Below are positions 26,101-37,277 of a DNA stretch of 64,000 nucleotides, piece by piece. The stretch is from the NCBI GenBank assembly GCA_930367205.1, contig OV884012.1, positions 34,816,796 to 34,880,795 of the forward strand, in the 5' to 3' direction. The notes beneath the pieces are model-generated. The model did no database searches. It was not told the origin of the DNA and saw nothing but the letters and a program-made list of their open reading frames with translations. A program made the position numbers and the translations under genes. Every line of letters starts with the position of its first letter. Within the stretch, counting starts at the first letter, position 1. The DNA comes from Acanthosoma haemorrhoidale (Eukaryota; Arthropoda; Insecta; Hemiptera; Acanthosomatidae).

Positions 26101-28807
26101 AAATGCTTATACTATTAAAGAATTAAAAATTGTGAAAACAGAATATGGTAATGAGCTTGAAGCACTCATCTTGGATAACAAATTCATTTTTTTCCAAAAA
26201 AAACAAAAAAAAACCCCGCTATAAGGAAAAGTTTGAAAATGCCTGTTTTTTTACCTTTGCTATCTTCTACAGGACACTACCCCAACAACTGTACCAAATT
26301 TCAGAACTACAGGATTTTTTTTTAATTTTATCTTTTACCTATTGACTATAAGTCAATGGTTCAAAACTGGGAAATTCTCATACAAATACAAATACTAATT
26401 AGATAAATGTTTTCCAATTGCCGGTCCTTCTCATAGATACAATTTTATGATTGAACTGAGGATGTTTAACCTGCTTTCTGCTAGGACCCTTAAATTTACT
26501 GTAAGTGCACAAACTCTGCACTGGCATACAATAGGCAAGATCAAAGATTTCCGAGGACAAATGCTTTAGGCAAAAACTTTTTCACAACTAAATTATAAGA
26601 AATGATATTTCTTAAGGGTATATTATCCGTTTCAAATCAATATGATAATAAATTGATATTAACAGTCCAAAATCACTGATGGTAAGGGAAGTTGAAACAT
26701 TTAACACACTAAGAAGCCAATATAATATTTAAATAACAGTGGAATACTTATATTACTAAGAATATAGGATACTAGTAAAATGTTTTAAAAAATGTCTTGC
26801 ATACAATAATCTGTTAAACAACAAAACAAAGCTATTACTAAATAAACAACACACCTACAACAATGTCTCTAAACTTAAATAACAATTGAGTGGATGAATT
26901 TATTGGAATATTGGCTTAGGCTGGTGAAAGAGAGCTGGTAGTAGATTTTCATTAAATTTATTAATGGAAAACGTTTTGACTTACCATGTATGTCTGCATC
27001 AGATCTTAGGATGGGATGTTGACTGATAATAAAATATACTGAAGGAATGAAAATTGAACATATTTTTATATACATACCTAATGAATAGTTTCCTAAAATC
27101 CCCAAGCACCTCATATTTTTTTCTAATACATAGTATGTCGAAACGTCATTTAAAATTTAACATCTCTCAAGTATCAGCCTAAGTTGATAGATAGTCCAAC
27201 AAATTCATCCACTCACAAATTCATGGCTAACAATGAACTCCCAGTATTAAATAACAATTTTTAATACTAACTTTCACATGCTAGGTAAAATATAACAAAT
27301 TAAAAGATTATGCAAAGTCTACCTAATATGTAGTTCTGAAGAGTTCCATATGTGAAGAAGCTGACTCCAGCATATGGAATCACTCCAAGAATCGTAGGCA
27401 CGTAGCCTTTATAAAAAGCTAAGGGACCCTCTATTTGCCATGTTTTTACAAATACCTAGGAAAAAAGTTTAATATGAAAATACTATCAATTTCTCAGGAC
27501 AAATAAAATTAAAGTTTTACAATTATTTGACAAATAAAATAAATATTTAATCAAACTATCCCGTAAGTTACTGTTTCCAGAATAAAAAATATTAGCAACA
27601 CAAACAACAAAGGTTACCTACTGGTTAAAATACCGGCAATTCTACAGAGAAGAGCAGAGACCAGACTCAATTTTTCAGAGTAAAAAGTACCATGTAAGTT
27701 GCTTAAACTATTGGCTCCAACTTCGAATATATGGAACTAATCAAAATAAAGTTTCTTTTTGAAATTTGAATTTTTCACATACATGGCAATGATAATTCAT
27801 GTTAACATACTAGCTAAACTAGCAGGCAGGTTGTACTTTAGCTTTTGATTAGCATATCAAACTAAAGAGCTCTGCGTCCTGGCTAACAATGTGTGATTGG
27901 AATTTAATTTTTCAGTTTTCAATTTGTCACTAATTTGTGGGCTGTTGATGAATACAATCAGCACACACATCCTATAATTTGTGAATTGTTTTTCGCCCAA
28001 GTGGCCAATGTAGTAAAGTCATAAAAAATGTACTTGCTATATATAAGAATGTGAGTATTCATATTTTGTATGAAAGTTTTACTTAATATCTCATAGATGC
28101 TAAAATTAAAATACACCTTATGAAAAATAATGAATGCTAATTAATTAATCAATTACTTGTAATTAAAAAATATTTTCCTATTATATTAAATAAGGCATCA
28201 AATTAAATATCTTAATGTTCTGATTAATAATATGTATTATGAATTCGATCTTTAGTGGAGGGATTATTTTTCTAAAAAGTCATTAAAACTTAACAATAAA
28301 ATTGTTTTCACAAACATAGAGAAATGTGATGACTTGAATTTTTCTCAATTATCTCACCAGATATACAACAATGAAAGTAATATATGGGCCTTGAACACAT
28401 GATTGATTGCCACTACAGGAAAGGAAAACTCCAAAATTTTTGTAGTTGTAAATCATAATTCTCATCACTTAAACTGAGGACACTCTTCTGTTAAAACATT
28501 CCCCACTATTTAAAAAATCATAGCTCTTCGTTTTTCACAAAGAGGCTTGAATAAACAATAACAGTGAGAATCCCATTATTTAAGTGAACAAAAATCTGAA
28601 CTAATGTTGCTTTTCATGGCTGCTATAGATAGCCCTAGGGACGTGGATAGTGAATGAAAACAGAATTGAAAATACAGCAACTCACGACTCATGGAAATCT
28701 CGGGACACAGTTTTATTTAGATCTTCTCTGTAGAATCACCTACACTACTTTAAAATTTACAATAATATAATATACAAATAAAAAGGATTATGCTAATGGT
28801 ACTGCAC

Positions 28808-28838
<31 letters not shown>

Positions 28839-31800
28839 CTGTGCAGAAGGAAAAAAAGTGATTCGGAATATAATAGGACAAAACCACATAAATGCAACAT
28901 TACCTTTTTCAAGAATTCCAATTCTTATTAGCAAATTATCCATCCTTTTACAGTAGTTATCTGTGAATTATCGTCATTAATTAAATTAATCCCTAATAAA
29001 CTATATGAAAGCTACAATTTAATTATTGATTAATCTGCACAGAATTTACTGTTCAGATTTGGCAAAAAAAATAAAAAAGAAGCACAGAAAAAAAAAAGAA
29101 GAAGAAAATATATCCTAGAAACATGCATGCAAGACAGAACACTTAAGAAAACTTTAGTGCTTGGATATTTGACATTAGACAGAGAATATAACTAAGCCAA
29201 TGACAGAAACAGCAAACTAACCTCAGCAAGGGAGTTGTATGTATGCTTTTTAGTCACAGCCATTCTAGCCCGCGCAAGATCTAGCGGGTACGTTAGGCTT
29301 TGCGATGTTATACCTGCCAGGGATCCTGCCAAGAATCTTCTTTGCTTTTCGCTGAAATTAAATGTAGCATTAGGAGTCTGTGTCAATAACTGCGTAAGAC
29401 CAACCAGCATGCACATAAAACAGAATGGATATTTGCAACTTTAGCGGGGAAACAGCTACTATAACTAGATTTGCTGTAGATGCTTCACTTTTAAAGCCAA
29501 GTTTAAATATGCTGTGTTGCAATTATCTAAAACAAATTCAGCTCCATGTGGCAGCACTAAAAGATCAAAGTTAGCATCCATCCAAATCAAAGAAATCCAT
29601 AAAAAAGCATAGCATACCATCATCATATGATGTGCTGTTATTTTATGGATTTGTTTCATGATGTTAAATTATACCATCACTTGTCAATTGGAATTAACAT
29701 TCATGAAATTTAAGAGAACAGGCAAATAATGTGTAATTAGTGGTATTTTTTTATAGAAGGTTATGGCTCTACATGGAGAGACTCTACATTTTAATAGATA
29801 TAGGTCAATTGTCTTCTGTCATCAGTCTGTATATTTTGGAATAGAAATGATATCTGAACTTTTTAAGGAACACCTGAATACCTTGGCAGAAATTATGTAT
29901 TGGTTAAAATACAATTACAAAATTAATCACATTAAGCTAATGTTCAAGATTTCTCAAGTCATAACTCAGAAGCTATTTAAGATTTACAGTTATTGTTTTT
30001 TTCCAAAAACCTAACAATCAATTAAAGATGCGAAACAAAGCTGAGTAATTAAAAAAAAAATTTAAGTTATTCCAAAGATATAGTCATGAAATGGTACCAT
30101 ATCATATGATTTATTCCAATGAGTATTTCATTTTTGAAGTGCCACATTCATTTTAATAATGGATAGATACTAATAACATTTATAAATCAAGGAAATACGA
30201 CCTTGATCTTTGTTCTACCCGAGTAAATTGTAAATCATGTCTACGTAGTCATGTGTCAGATAAACAATTGATTCATTCATTAAATTGTCTCATATCAATG
30301 TTTACAGCTTAATCATTGTTACATCATTACATAAACACATTATTCCTTTAAAAAAAATCAATGACCACACATAAATTCTTTAACAGTAAAACAAAAACAT
30401 CACATATGCCAATAGATATTTTCGAATCTGATAAAAAAAATGTCTATGATTAAAAAACTATTTATTACTAAGGTAGTTGAAATTATTTTTCAAGGTAAAG
30501 GCTTAATGCCTCTCCAAAATTTTAGAGACCCATGATCAATAAATAAATGACTTTGTCAGACACACTTAAATTGACAACTTAATCTACAGGGAAAGAAAGT
30601 AGTATATTCTAAATAACTAAAAATAAATAATCCTGGAGAGACCTATTTTGTAATATTATCCTCAAAATACTATCATATTATATATCACTGACTATCATAT
30701 TATGTAATATTTGTTCACAGTTGAGGTATGATAGTGACTACAGTACAAACAGAGTAATATTAAATAGGTCCTCTTATCATTCTTTTTGAACACCTTAAGT
30801 TAAGATAAAGGTGAAGAATAAGATTTTATTTAAATATCATAAATTATTACAGTAAGTAAGCATTAAAAATGTTATTAATTCCTTATACTCAACAATGAAA
30901 ATATCTGCCCACAAATTATGCTAGCACTTTTAACAGCTCACACTGTCATAATTTATTCCTATCATTTATCCCATGACTTATCCTTCTAACATACCAATCT
31001 TAGGGGGGGTACACCTTAGAAGGTCAGAAGTCCTAAGGTAACAAGACCTCTATCACTGGGCTGATTACCCATCTAGATGATAACTATCAGTCCAGGCCAC
31101 AAACTGATATCCCTTACTTACCAGCAGCAATTTGGAGGTTGTGAAAGAGATGCTATGAAATAATAATAGCTACTTAACAGATACTTGATAATTTACCCTA
31201 TTAATTAAAACATGAATGAAAAGGAAAATACCCAGAGAAAAAAAAGTTTCCAAGACTTTGAATAACATTGTTTGCTTAAATAATTGTTACATAAGTATTA
31301 GCACTAGTTAAAGCAATATAATGATTATTGAGTTAAATGCAATTATGAAACTAATTTAAAGCTGAAAAATTAGATCAAATGTTATTATTGGGGTTTAACA
31401 ACATAAGATAATCGTTTTTGTTTTTTTTAAAATATTTTTATTCACAGAGAAAACACTAGGGAATCTCCACAAATATTTGTGTGCAATAAATCTTATTTTA
31501 AACCACCATCCATAGATTTTTTTAGTTGCATAAGGCGACAAAAACACTATTAACTTAAAGGCCAAACATTAACATCAATTTTCTACATTACTAGACAATT
31601 GAAAAGACTATTTATTGTAGTACTCAATCCTCAATCAGTATCATTAGTTTTATTTGTTACATTACATTTTTGATACTTGTACTACAATGCTTTATCTAGT
31701 GCAATTGAAAAATACAGAATAAGGTAAATTGACAATTGACCCATATCAGACCAATAAAAAGTAAGCAGAGCTTTATCAATCAAAAAGTGATAAAAGCATG

Positions 31801-34800
31801 TATTGATTGTTGGCATTGATTGAATTGAAGAGTTGGATAACTGGCTACATCAGTTGGCACGATTAATGTTGGTCAGTGATATTAACAAAATGTACTTGTT
31901 TGTAACATTTACTCTATTTTATGTGATTCGCATTGTTTTTTAATTCTCCTCTAACCAAAATTGATTAATGATTTACAAATAAAAACTATTTAAATATAAA
32001 ATTTTACATGGAGTTCCAATTTGATATTTGGAAGACATGTAAAATATAAATAAAGTCATAAAACATGATCAATGATGATAATTAATCAATTAGTCAATTT
32101 CATGTTTTTTATTTTATATGGTTATAATTACAAAAGTTGAAACAAACATTAAAGTTTATAATTTTAGCAAGTAAAAATTAATCTTTGATATAATGGTAAA
32201 AAATATGCAACTGAAAGTGAATTTTTTTTTTCTGTTTAATTTTCTGATTTCTAAAAATTGTATAATGCATTATAGAGCAATGTTTATTAACTACTCTAAG
32301 TGTTTAATTAATAACACTGGTGTATGCTATTAAAAGCAGACATTGTCCCAAAACAAAATACAGAATAGATTATATTGTCAACTCGACAGGGCCAGTGGTG
32401 AAAGAACAAAAAAGAACAAAAAAGAACAAAAAGCTCTTTAAGCTTGGAAGAGTTACTGGAAGGAAACCACTAAGAAGGAAACCTGTTCAGTAACTATTTT
32501 TTCTCTATCATAAATAATTATTAAACCTCAATATTTAATTTTAGATCATCATAACATTAAATTTCTGAGCACTATTTCAACATTAACAAACTTGCTGAAT
32601 ATTAAGCCATGTTCTGTTAATGTTAAGATATTATGTAAAAGCTTTAATCATTTTATAGTAGTATTATTTATGGAACCCAAAAGGAACAAACCTTTAACAT
32701 TAGAAAATGTGTTATGTTATGCAAATAAAAACAACTATAACGATTATAAATTCAACAATTAAAGCAAAGTGCTTTTGGATAGATTATTCAGATTTAGATA
32801 GGAATCTCCAATTAATCTAGGTAGTCGGAAATTTAGTTACTTACTCAAACTACAATTTATTTCTAAGCAAAGGTTTTTTAGTATTAATCAATAAATCAGA
32901 AACTTCTTACTACATCAAAAAAGAATAAACTTTGTTCTATCTAGGCATTATATTAAAGCAAATATGTGACATTCTGATGGCTACCAACTGAAAAGTCTAT
33001 ATAATACTTAAATTTATCTTCAAATGAAACAGATACCATATTATCCAATTAATCATAACAAGACAGAGGTACAGTATCAATACATGTCACCTAAAATGTA
33101 CAATGATTTTTTCAATAGAATTTTCTTAACCATTAGAACTATTTCATCTTCACAAAATAACTATAATTTATAGTCGATCCTGTCCAGAATGACCCATTTT
33201 TATTCACAGTAGTGAAATAAATTCAATGTCCAACTTGGGATTTGAACCAAGAGCCTTTAACCATGATAAAAAGTGTTCGAGGTTCACGCAGTTACATTAA
33301 ATATCCATAATTAAATAGAAATAAAATAATAATTATGTTTTATTAGGGTCAATAACAGCTCTTGTTAAGCTTAAAATAAATAATAAGATTTATCAGCATA
33401 GGTTATTTATTTGATGATTCATCAAACTAAGAGAATAAAATAAAATGACAGTTATGGTCACTCCTAATTGATCTGCACCACAAATAAATATAATACAAAG
33501 ATCAATATGATGCAATATATTTAAAAACAGTGATCACTAAAATATCTCTTTCGTATAGTTGGTAAGCTGATCGAGACAACGGTGATAACAAATTTAGGTC
33601 TGTCATTATTTCAACAGACCATTATTCATAAAATTACCAACAATCACCATTACTCGCCAACATAACAAATCCTAAGTTATGGAACCCTTTCATGGCGGGC
33701 AGGTTCTTACTTAGCCTTAACATTGAAATGAGAAATGTTTAGTGAGAGTTTCAAAAATTACATAATTTATTTTTTTCAAAAGCCTATATAAATAAATATT
33801 GATTACAATTGAATTAATTTTATTTATTAATCAAATTATGTTATCGCTATCTACATATTCATTTATGTATGAACTTTTTTTTCCATAATTAAATATTTTC
33901 TATTGTTTTTAGCAATAATATACAGTAACCGATATAAATTAAAATTATGTAAAACACTTAATATTAATGACCCTTAGATAATAATTGGTTATGTGATGTG
34001 GTATATATAAATGATATACTACATTAACATTGAATTTATAACACTCAACGCTGATAACAGGGGCAGATTAACCGGAATGGGGCTTAGCTGCGGGCCTATA
34101 TATAATAAAAAAATAAAAGTCATAAGGAGTTATTCTTCTATGGGATACTCAACATTAAGAAAGAACTGTATCGATTCTGTTGTTCAACTGCTAACGCTAA
34201 CTGTTTGTTCCATTTTAAAAAAGTGTGATTATTAAATTAAGAATGAAAACAATTTTTGAGAACAATATTATGGTAAATTGCAATCTTTTTCATTTCTTTA
34301 TAGACATTAATAATTTTAATAAGTAAAAAAAAAGTTATTCTTACCTATATATTAACTAAGGGTATATTAATCATCATAATTGTTCAGATTAATATTTTTT
34401 TAAATATAATTTTATAAATATTAGTAAACTAGTTAATACCTGTATTTGGAAACTATGGGTAACCTTCTTCTAACTCAAGAAAGGTATTACTTCCACTTCA
34501 TAATAAATTACTAGGTGATTAAATAAAAAAAATTGTCTCCTATCATAATTAACCAATTAAAGGTCTTGACATTCTGATAAAGAGTATTTAATGATTAATC
34601 AGACTTTAGTCGGAATCCTGGCCTTGTCACTACTTTCTATTTTTTACAAATAGTAAAATATGTACAATTATTAACTATAAAACAAAGCCAAACTCACTGC
34701 TTTTGAGGAAGTCCAGTATCAACCTGAAGAATTCTTTTCCATTGCTCATGGGAAGTAAATTGTACTGCTGCGTAAGGCATTATCCGAGCCATAGTAGCAG

Positions 34801-35482
34801 AATTGCCACGCCATAATGCAATAAAACCTTCTTGCTGATACGATTTCATCAAAAATCGAAATGCTTCTCTAGTGGAATATTTTTTATTTGCAACCTTAAA
34901 AAAATGAGAAAATTAAGATGATAAATAAAAAAAAAAAATATATATATAGGAAAACATAATAATGACGATCAAACTTAAATTATCAGTTAAATAATTCATA
35001 ATGTAAAATTGATCTAGTAATTTAAACTCTAATAAACCTGTAACAATTTATTAACAGTTTAAAATATAAATACAAATTTTACACACCAAATTTAATTAAA
35101 TGGATTGATGCCAACAATTCATTCAGAGTTACCTAGGCAAAATGTAACACCTATTCAAACGGCCTTGAATTTAAATAAAATTGAGACATAAACCAATACT
35201 CTGAACAATGATAGAAAAAAATTAATAATTGTATAATTTATAAATGTTAATAAAAATAATCTGATAATTTACCTGGAAATTTATTTTAGTTCTATCTAGT
35301 GGGGCAATGACAGTTTTAGCTAATGCTCCAGCAACAGCTCCGGCGACTAAACTGGTCATAACTACTTTCGAATTGGATAGCTGGAATTTAAAATTTCATA
35401 TCTTGAACAATTTAGAGTGCTTCATGAACTATATAAAAAAATTACAAACCTTTTCCTTATTTTCTTTACCAAGCTGAGTCAT
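23038..35482 (-). CDS. SLC25A42: Mitochondrial coenzyme A / PAP carrier (SLC25A42-like), complete, 7 exons
   Basis: An inner-mitochondrial-membrane carrier that exchanges CoA and adenosine 3',5'-bisphosphate between cytosol and matrix (known for SLC25A42). Coding exons in gene order: 35482-35450, 35380-35273, 34894-34698, 29351-29222, 27455-27323, 23793-23622, 23167-23038. They join in frame to 300 codons; human SLC25A42 is ~318 aa. All introns are GT-AG. Three carrier repeats carry the signatures APLDRTK, YPLDLAR and YPLDIVRRR. Family-specific strings include [28 protein letters not shown] and [18 protein letters not shown]. The start ATG (context CAAAATGA) is chosen because its 11 codons end exactly at a donor that splices in phase to repeat 1. 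It is divergent from the IRP1 gene. Nothing suggests inactivation. Confidence 0.95.
23622..23793 (-). CDS. SLC25A42: SLC25A42 coding exon 6
   Basis: Residues 201-257. Fifth helix ([20 protein letters not shown]) with the repeat-3 signature [11 protein letters not shown]. Acceptor TTTGTTTCAG; donor TCAG|GTTTGT, phase 2. Confidence 0.95.
23794..27322. other. SLC25A42 intron 5, 3.5 kb, with one dispersed-element copy
   Basis: No nested gene recognised; short open frames are unsupported. It contains the 25250-25799 element described separately. A weak B-box-like GGTTCAATTCTC lies near 24191 without a convincing A box. Confidence 0.6.
25250..25799. mobile_element. ATATTGTTGTGATATTT-family element, copy C (~550 bp)
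   Basis: It begins ATATTGTTGTGATATTTG and ends ...CATAACAATAT. The reverse complement of the end (ATATTGTTATG) matches the start at about 14 of 17 positions, giving short terminal inverted repeats. The internal end block (TTATATTAACAGGACCTT) also occurs in the copies at 43247 and 52052. No ORF. It is probably a non-autonomous DNA element; an LTR-type remnant is the alternative. Confidence 0.5.
27323..27455 (-). CDS. SLC25A42: SLC25A42 coding exon 5
   Basis: Residues 157-200 plus one base. Matrix loop and fourth helix with [20 protein letters not shown] and FFTYGTLQ. Acceptor TTTTTTCCTAG; donor TTAG|GTAGAC, phase 1. Confidence 0.95.
28110..28340 (+). repeat. Dispersed AT-rich repeat family, copy
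   Basis: It shares an ordered set of blocks with several other places in the window: a TAATTAAT/ATTACTTGTAATTA end, GGCATCAAATTAAA, TCTTAATGTTCT, TAATAATATGTA, CTTTAGTGG, AAAGTCATTAAAA and ATTGTTTTCACAA. Non-coding interspersed repeat; class unknown. Confidence 0.6.
28814..28838. repeat. Poly(A) run of 25
   Basis: An uninterrupted run of A longer than any other in the window. It may be the tail of a plus-strand retroposon insertion, but no body or target duplication could be defined. Confidence 0.6.
29222..29351 (-). CDS. SLC25A42: SLC25A42 coding exon 4
   Basis: Residues 113-156. Third transmembrane helix with [20 protein letters not shown] and the repeat-2 signature PLDLARARM. Acceptor TTAATTTCAG; donor GAG|GTTAGT, phase 0. 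Confidence 0.95.
32401..32430. repeat. Short tandem repeat, AAAGAACAAA x3
   Basis: Three perfect direct copies of a 10-bp unit. Confidence 0.9.
33175..33300 (-). mobile_element. tRNA-derived SINE, copy 1
   Basis: The minus strand carries a perfect B box (GGTTCAAATCCC) followed by a body shared with the plus-strand copy near 36180: spaced blocks GGACA, TGAA, TTC and AATAAAA.TGG in the same order. The A-box half is degenerate. A Pol III-type retroposon is the best fit. Confidence 0.5.
34500..34625 (+). repeat. Dispersed AT-rich repeat family, partial copy
   Basis: Blocks CTCCTATCATAATTAACC, AATTAAAGGTCTTGACATTCT, and GACTTTAGTCGG correspond to the central part of the repeat described at 28110. 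The ends are not recognisable. Confidence 0.45.
34698..34894 (-). CDS. SLC25A42: SLC25A42 coding exon 3
   Basis: Residues 48-112 plus two bases. It includes [16 protein letters not shown], the diagnostic [20 protein letters not shown] (second helix of repeat 1) and the link to repeat 2. Acceptor TTTTTTTAAG; donor GCA|GTGAGT, phase 2. Confidence 0.95.
35273..35380 (-). CDS. SLC25A42: SLC25A42 coding exon 2
   Basis: Residues 12-47. It holds the first transmembrane helix ([14 protein letters not shown]) and the repeat-1 signature PLDRTK. The acceptor is AAATTCCAG, the donor CAG|GTAAAT, and both borders are phase 0. Confidence 0.95.
35450..35482 (-). CDS. SLC25A42: SLC25A42 coding exon 1 (start codon)
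   Basis: Eleven codons, ATG to AAG, then donor GTTTGT (phase 0). It encodes the short hydrophilic N-terminus before the first transmembrane helix. This small exon is inferred from the splice fit and in-frame ATG, with no homology signal of its own. Confidence 0.75.
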
Positions 35483-36181
35483 TTTGAGGCCAAGCCCTAC
35501 TAATTACCCCAGGGCAAGGACAGGCCTATTCTTGAAGTGTTCCATTTATTTTATAAATTCCATGTACCCACTCTCTAAGTAATAATAAAACATTCAGAAA
35601 CAGTGACACAGTAGTATTAAGGATAAATAAAAATTGTACCAATTGTAAAAAATGGGTTAATTTAATGAAATATGTTAAAGAAGTTAGAAAAAATACAAAC
35701 TAAAGTAAAAAAACTAACCCAATTGGACAATCATTTCATCCACAACTAAGACCTACTAAACACTGGCATAGATAACCTTCAACACAGTGATAAGTACTGA
35801 TAAGTCATTGAGGTTTTGTAAGGGTTACACAATCCCTGATAAAGAACCTAGAGAGGTTTTTAATCACTGGCTCTCAGGTGTTAAAGTTAAGCTAAACTGT
35901 AAGCTGGTTACAAGATCGCATTAAAATAGTCTGTTTGAAATAATATTCATAATTAAAACTTATTATAACTAGTGGTTCTTAATTTTAAAATGCATAAGTT
36001 AATTACTTGAATAACTTAATTCATTAAAGTCAAATAATTCAAAACAGTAAATTAACTCACACCTATATTTCTGACAGCATGACCCAGTACTATTTATTTC
36101 TAATTAGTTGATCACCAATTTATTTTTTCTTGATGCTTAAAGCACTATTTGTTAAGTGAAATTGCTCAGATAGAACCTTGG

Positions 36182-36400
36182 AAGCTCTCAGGTGTATTGG
36201 AATTGCTTCATGGTATGAAGGTTTATGGTTCAAATCCCTACTTAAATGGACAGTGAAGTCACTTCTGTCCCATAAATAAAAGTGGATGACTATGGGGTGA
36301 CATCCTGGCTCCTATGGAAGCCTATGGCTCCTATCACTAAGCAGGATGTTGTGATCTTTAATTTGATCCTCTGCTCAAAATAGTAGGAACATATTAATTA
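36182..36400 (+). mobile_element. tRNA-derived SINE, copy 2
   Basis: Plus-strand tRNA-like head with a perfect B box GGTTCAAATCCC at about 36228 and upstream CAGGTGTATTGGAATTGC as a weak A-box region. The body (GGACAGTGAAGTCACTTC, CATAAATAAAAGTGG, CATCCTGGCTCC) partly matches the minus-strand copy at about 33175-33300. No ORF. Confidence 0.55.
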
Positions 36401-37153
36401 TTAATTAACTAATTAATGTCATTTCAATATTTTTCATGGAGTTGCTTTTATTTTTACCATCTTTGGGTCATTAGGGGGGGGGTAAGACTTCCTTGCTACT
36501 ATTATGCAAAATATCATGCTTTATGTCAAACAGAGGTAGAGTAAACAAAATTTTAATTGACTTTATGCAATTGTAGTTTAAAACACATTGCATTCTATTA
36601 ATCAGTATGTCAAAATAATTATTTTGATACCCTACTCAATTAAAAACATTTTTTTCATTAACGATTTATTGATTAATTAAGGGACTTAATAATTTAACCA
36701 CAAAAACACAATATTAAAAACAAAAGAGTTACTGAATGACCAATTTTGTTCACTGAATGACCCCCCCCCCCGACCAGACATTAGAGAGGTCCCAATTCAG
36801 CCAGTATATTTTTCCGTTGGCTGTAATAAGAGTTTTTGATAAAATGTAAAATAACGTAACACACAAATAATAATATATTCAAATTTCGTAAAAATAATAA
36901 TATTTAACGCTTAACAAATGTTATTGACCTTAATGGTATTATAAAAATTATTTATTTACATCAAAGTACAAATTTTGTCAAACCTTAAAAAGTAACGTAT
37001 TCATAAAAAAATAAAACTCAAAATTTCCATAAAGTTCAGTGATTTCCGGGTAGCCTGTTAACAATATTTTGTGGCAAATTATAAGCTTTTCCGCTAGCGG
37101 GATAAATAATATTGACCACGCTCACTCCATAGAGAGCGCCACTACTTTTAGGG

Positions 37154-37213
37154 GTTATCAAGGGAATAGGTAATTCAGTTGATAAGAAAAAGCTCCCTTC
37201 TCATTCTTATCAA
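37154..37213. promoter_or_regulatory. GATA-like site cluster with perfect 10-bp inverted pair
   Basis: TTGATAAGAA (37179-37188) and TTCTTATCAA (37204-37213) are exact inverted copies separated by 15 bp. A third GATA core in GGTTATCAAG lies at about 37154. The cluster is 58-117 bp upstream of the IRP1 start codon. GATA-factor binding is inferred from the WGATAR consensus. Confidence 0.5.
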
Positions 37214-37270
37214 CCATACTTCAAGTTCTAACACTGTTTCTGTACATTATTTTGGAAATTACTTATTATC

Positions 37271-37277
37271 ATGTCAG
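37271..37277 (+). CDS. ACO1: IRP1 coding exon 1 (start)
   Basis: Only seven coding bases (ATG TCA G), then donor GTTGGT (phase 1). Joined to exon 2 it gives M-S-G-L-N-P. It was chosen because exon 2 has no in-frame ATG and the phases match, and the position just 3' of the GATA-like cluster fits a first exon. Supporting cDNA would settle it. Confidence 0.6.

Larger units (their letters stand above)
27456..29221. other. SLC25A42 intron 4
   Basis: Non-coding. It contains a copy of the dispersed AT-rich repeat (about 28110-28340) and a run of 25 A at 28814-28838 that could be a retroposon tail. No gene seen. Confidence 0.6.
29352..34697. other. SLC25A42 intron 3, 5.3 kb
   Basis: Non-coding AT-rich intron with no nested gene recognised. 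It contains a triplicated AAAGAACAAA decamer (32401-32430), a minus-strand tRNA-derived SINE copy (about 33175-33300) and a partial dispersed-repeat copy near 34500-34625. Confidence 0.6.
35483..37270. other. Divergent intergenic region between SLC25A42 and IRP1
   Basis: Both start codons point away from this 1.8-kb region, so it should hold both 5' UTRs and promoters. It contains a SINE (about 36182-36400), G and C runs near 36474 and 36761, and a GATA-like site cluster near the IRP1 start. No further gene seen. Confidence 0.7.
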
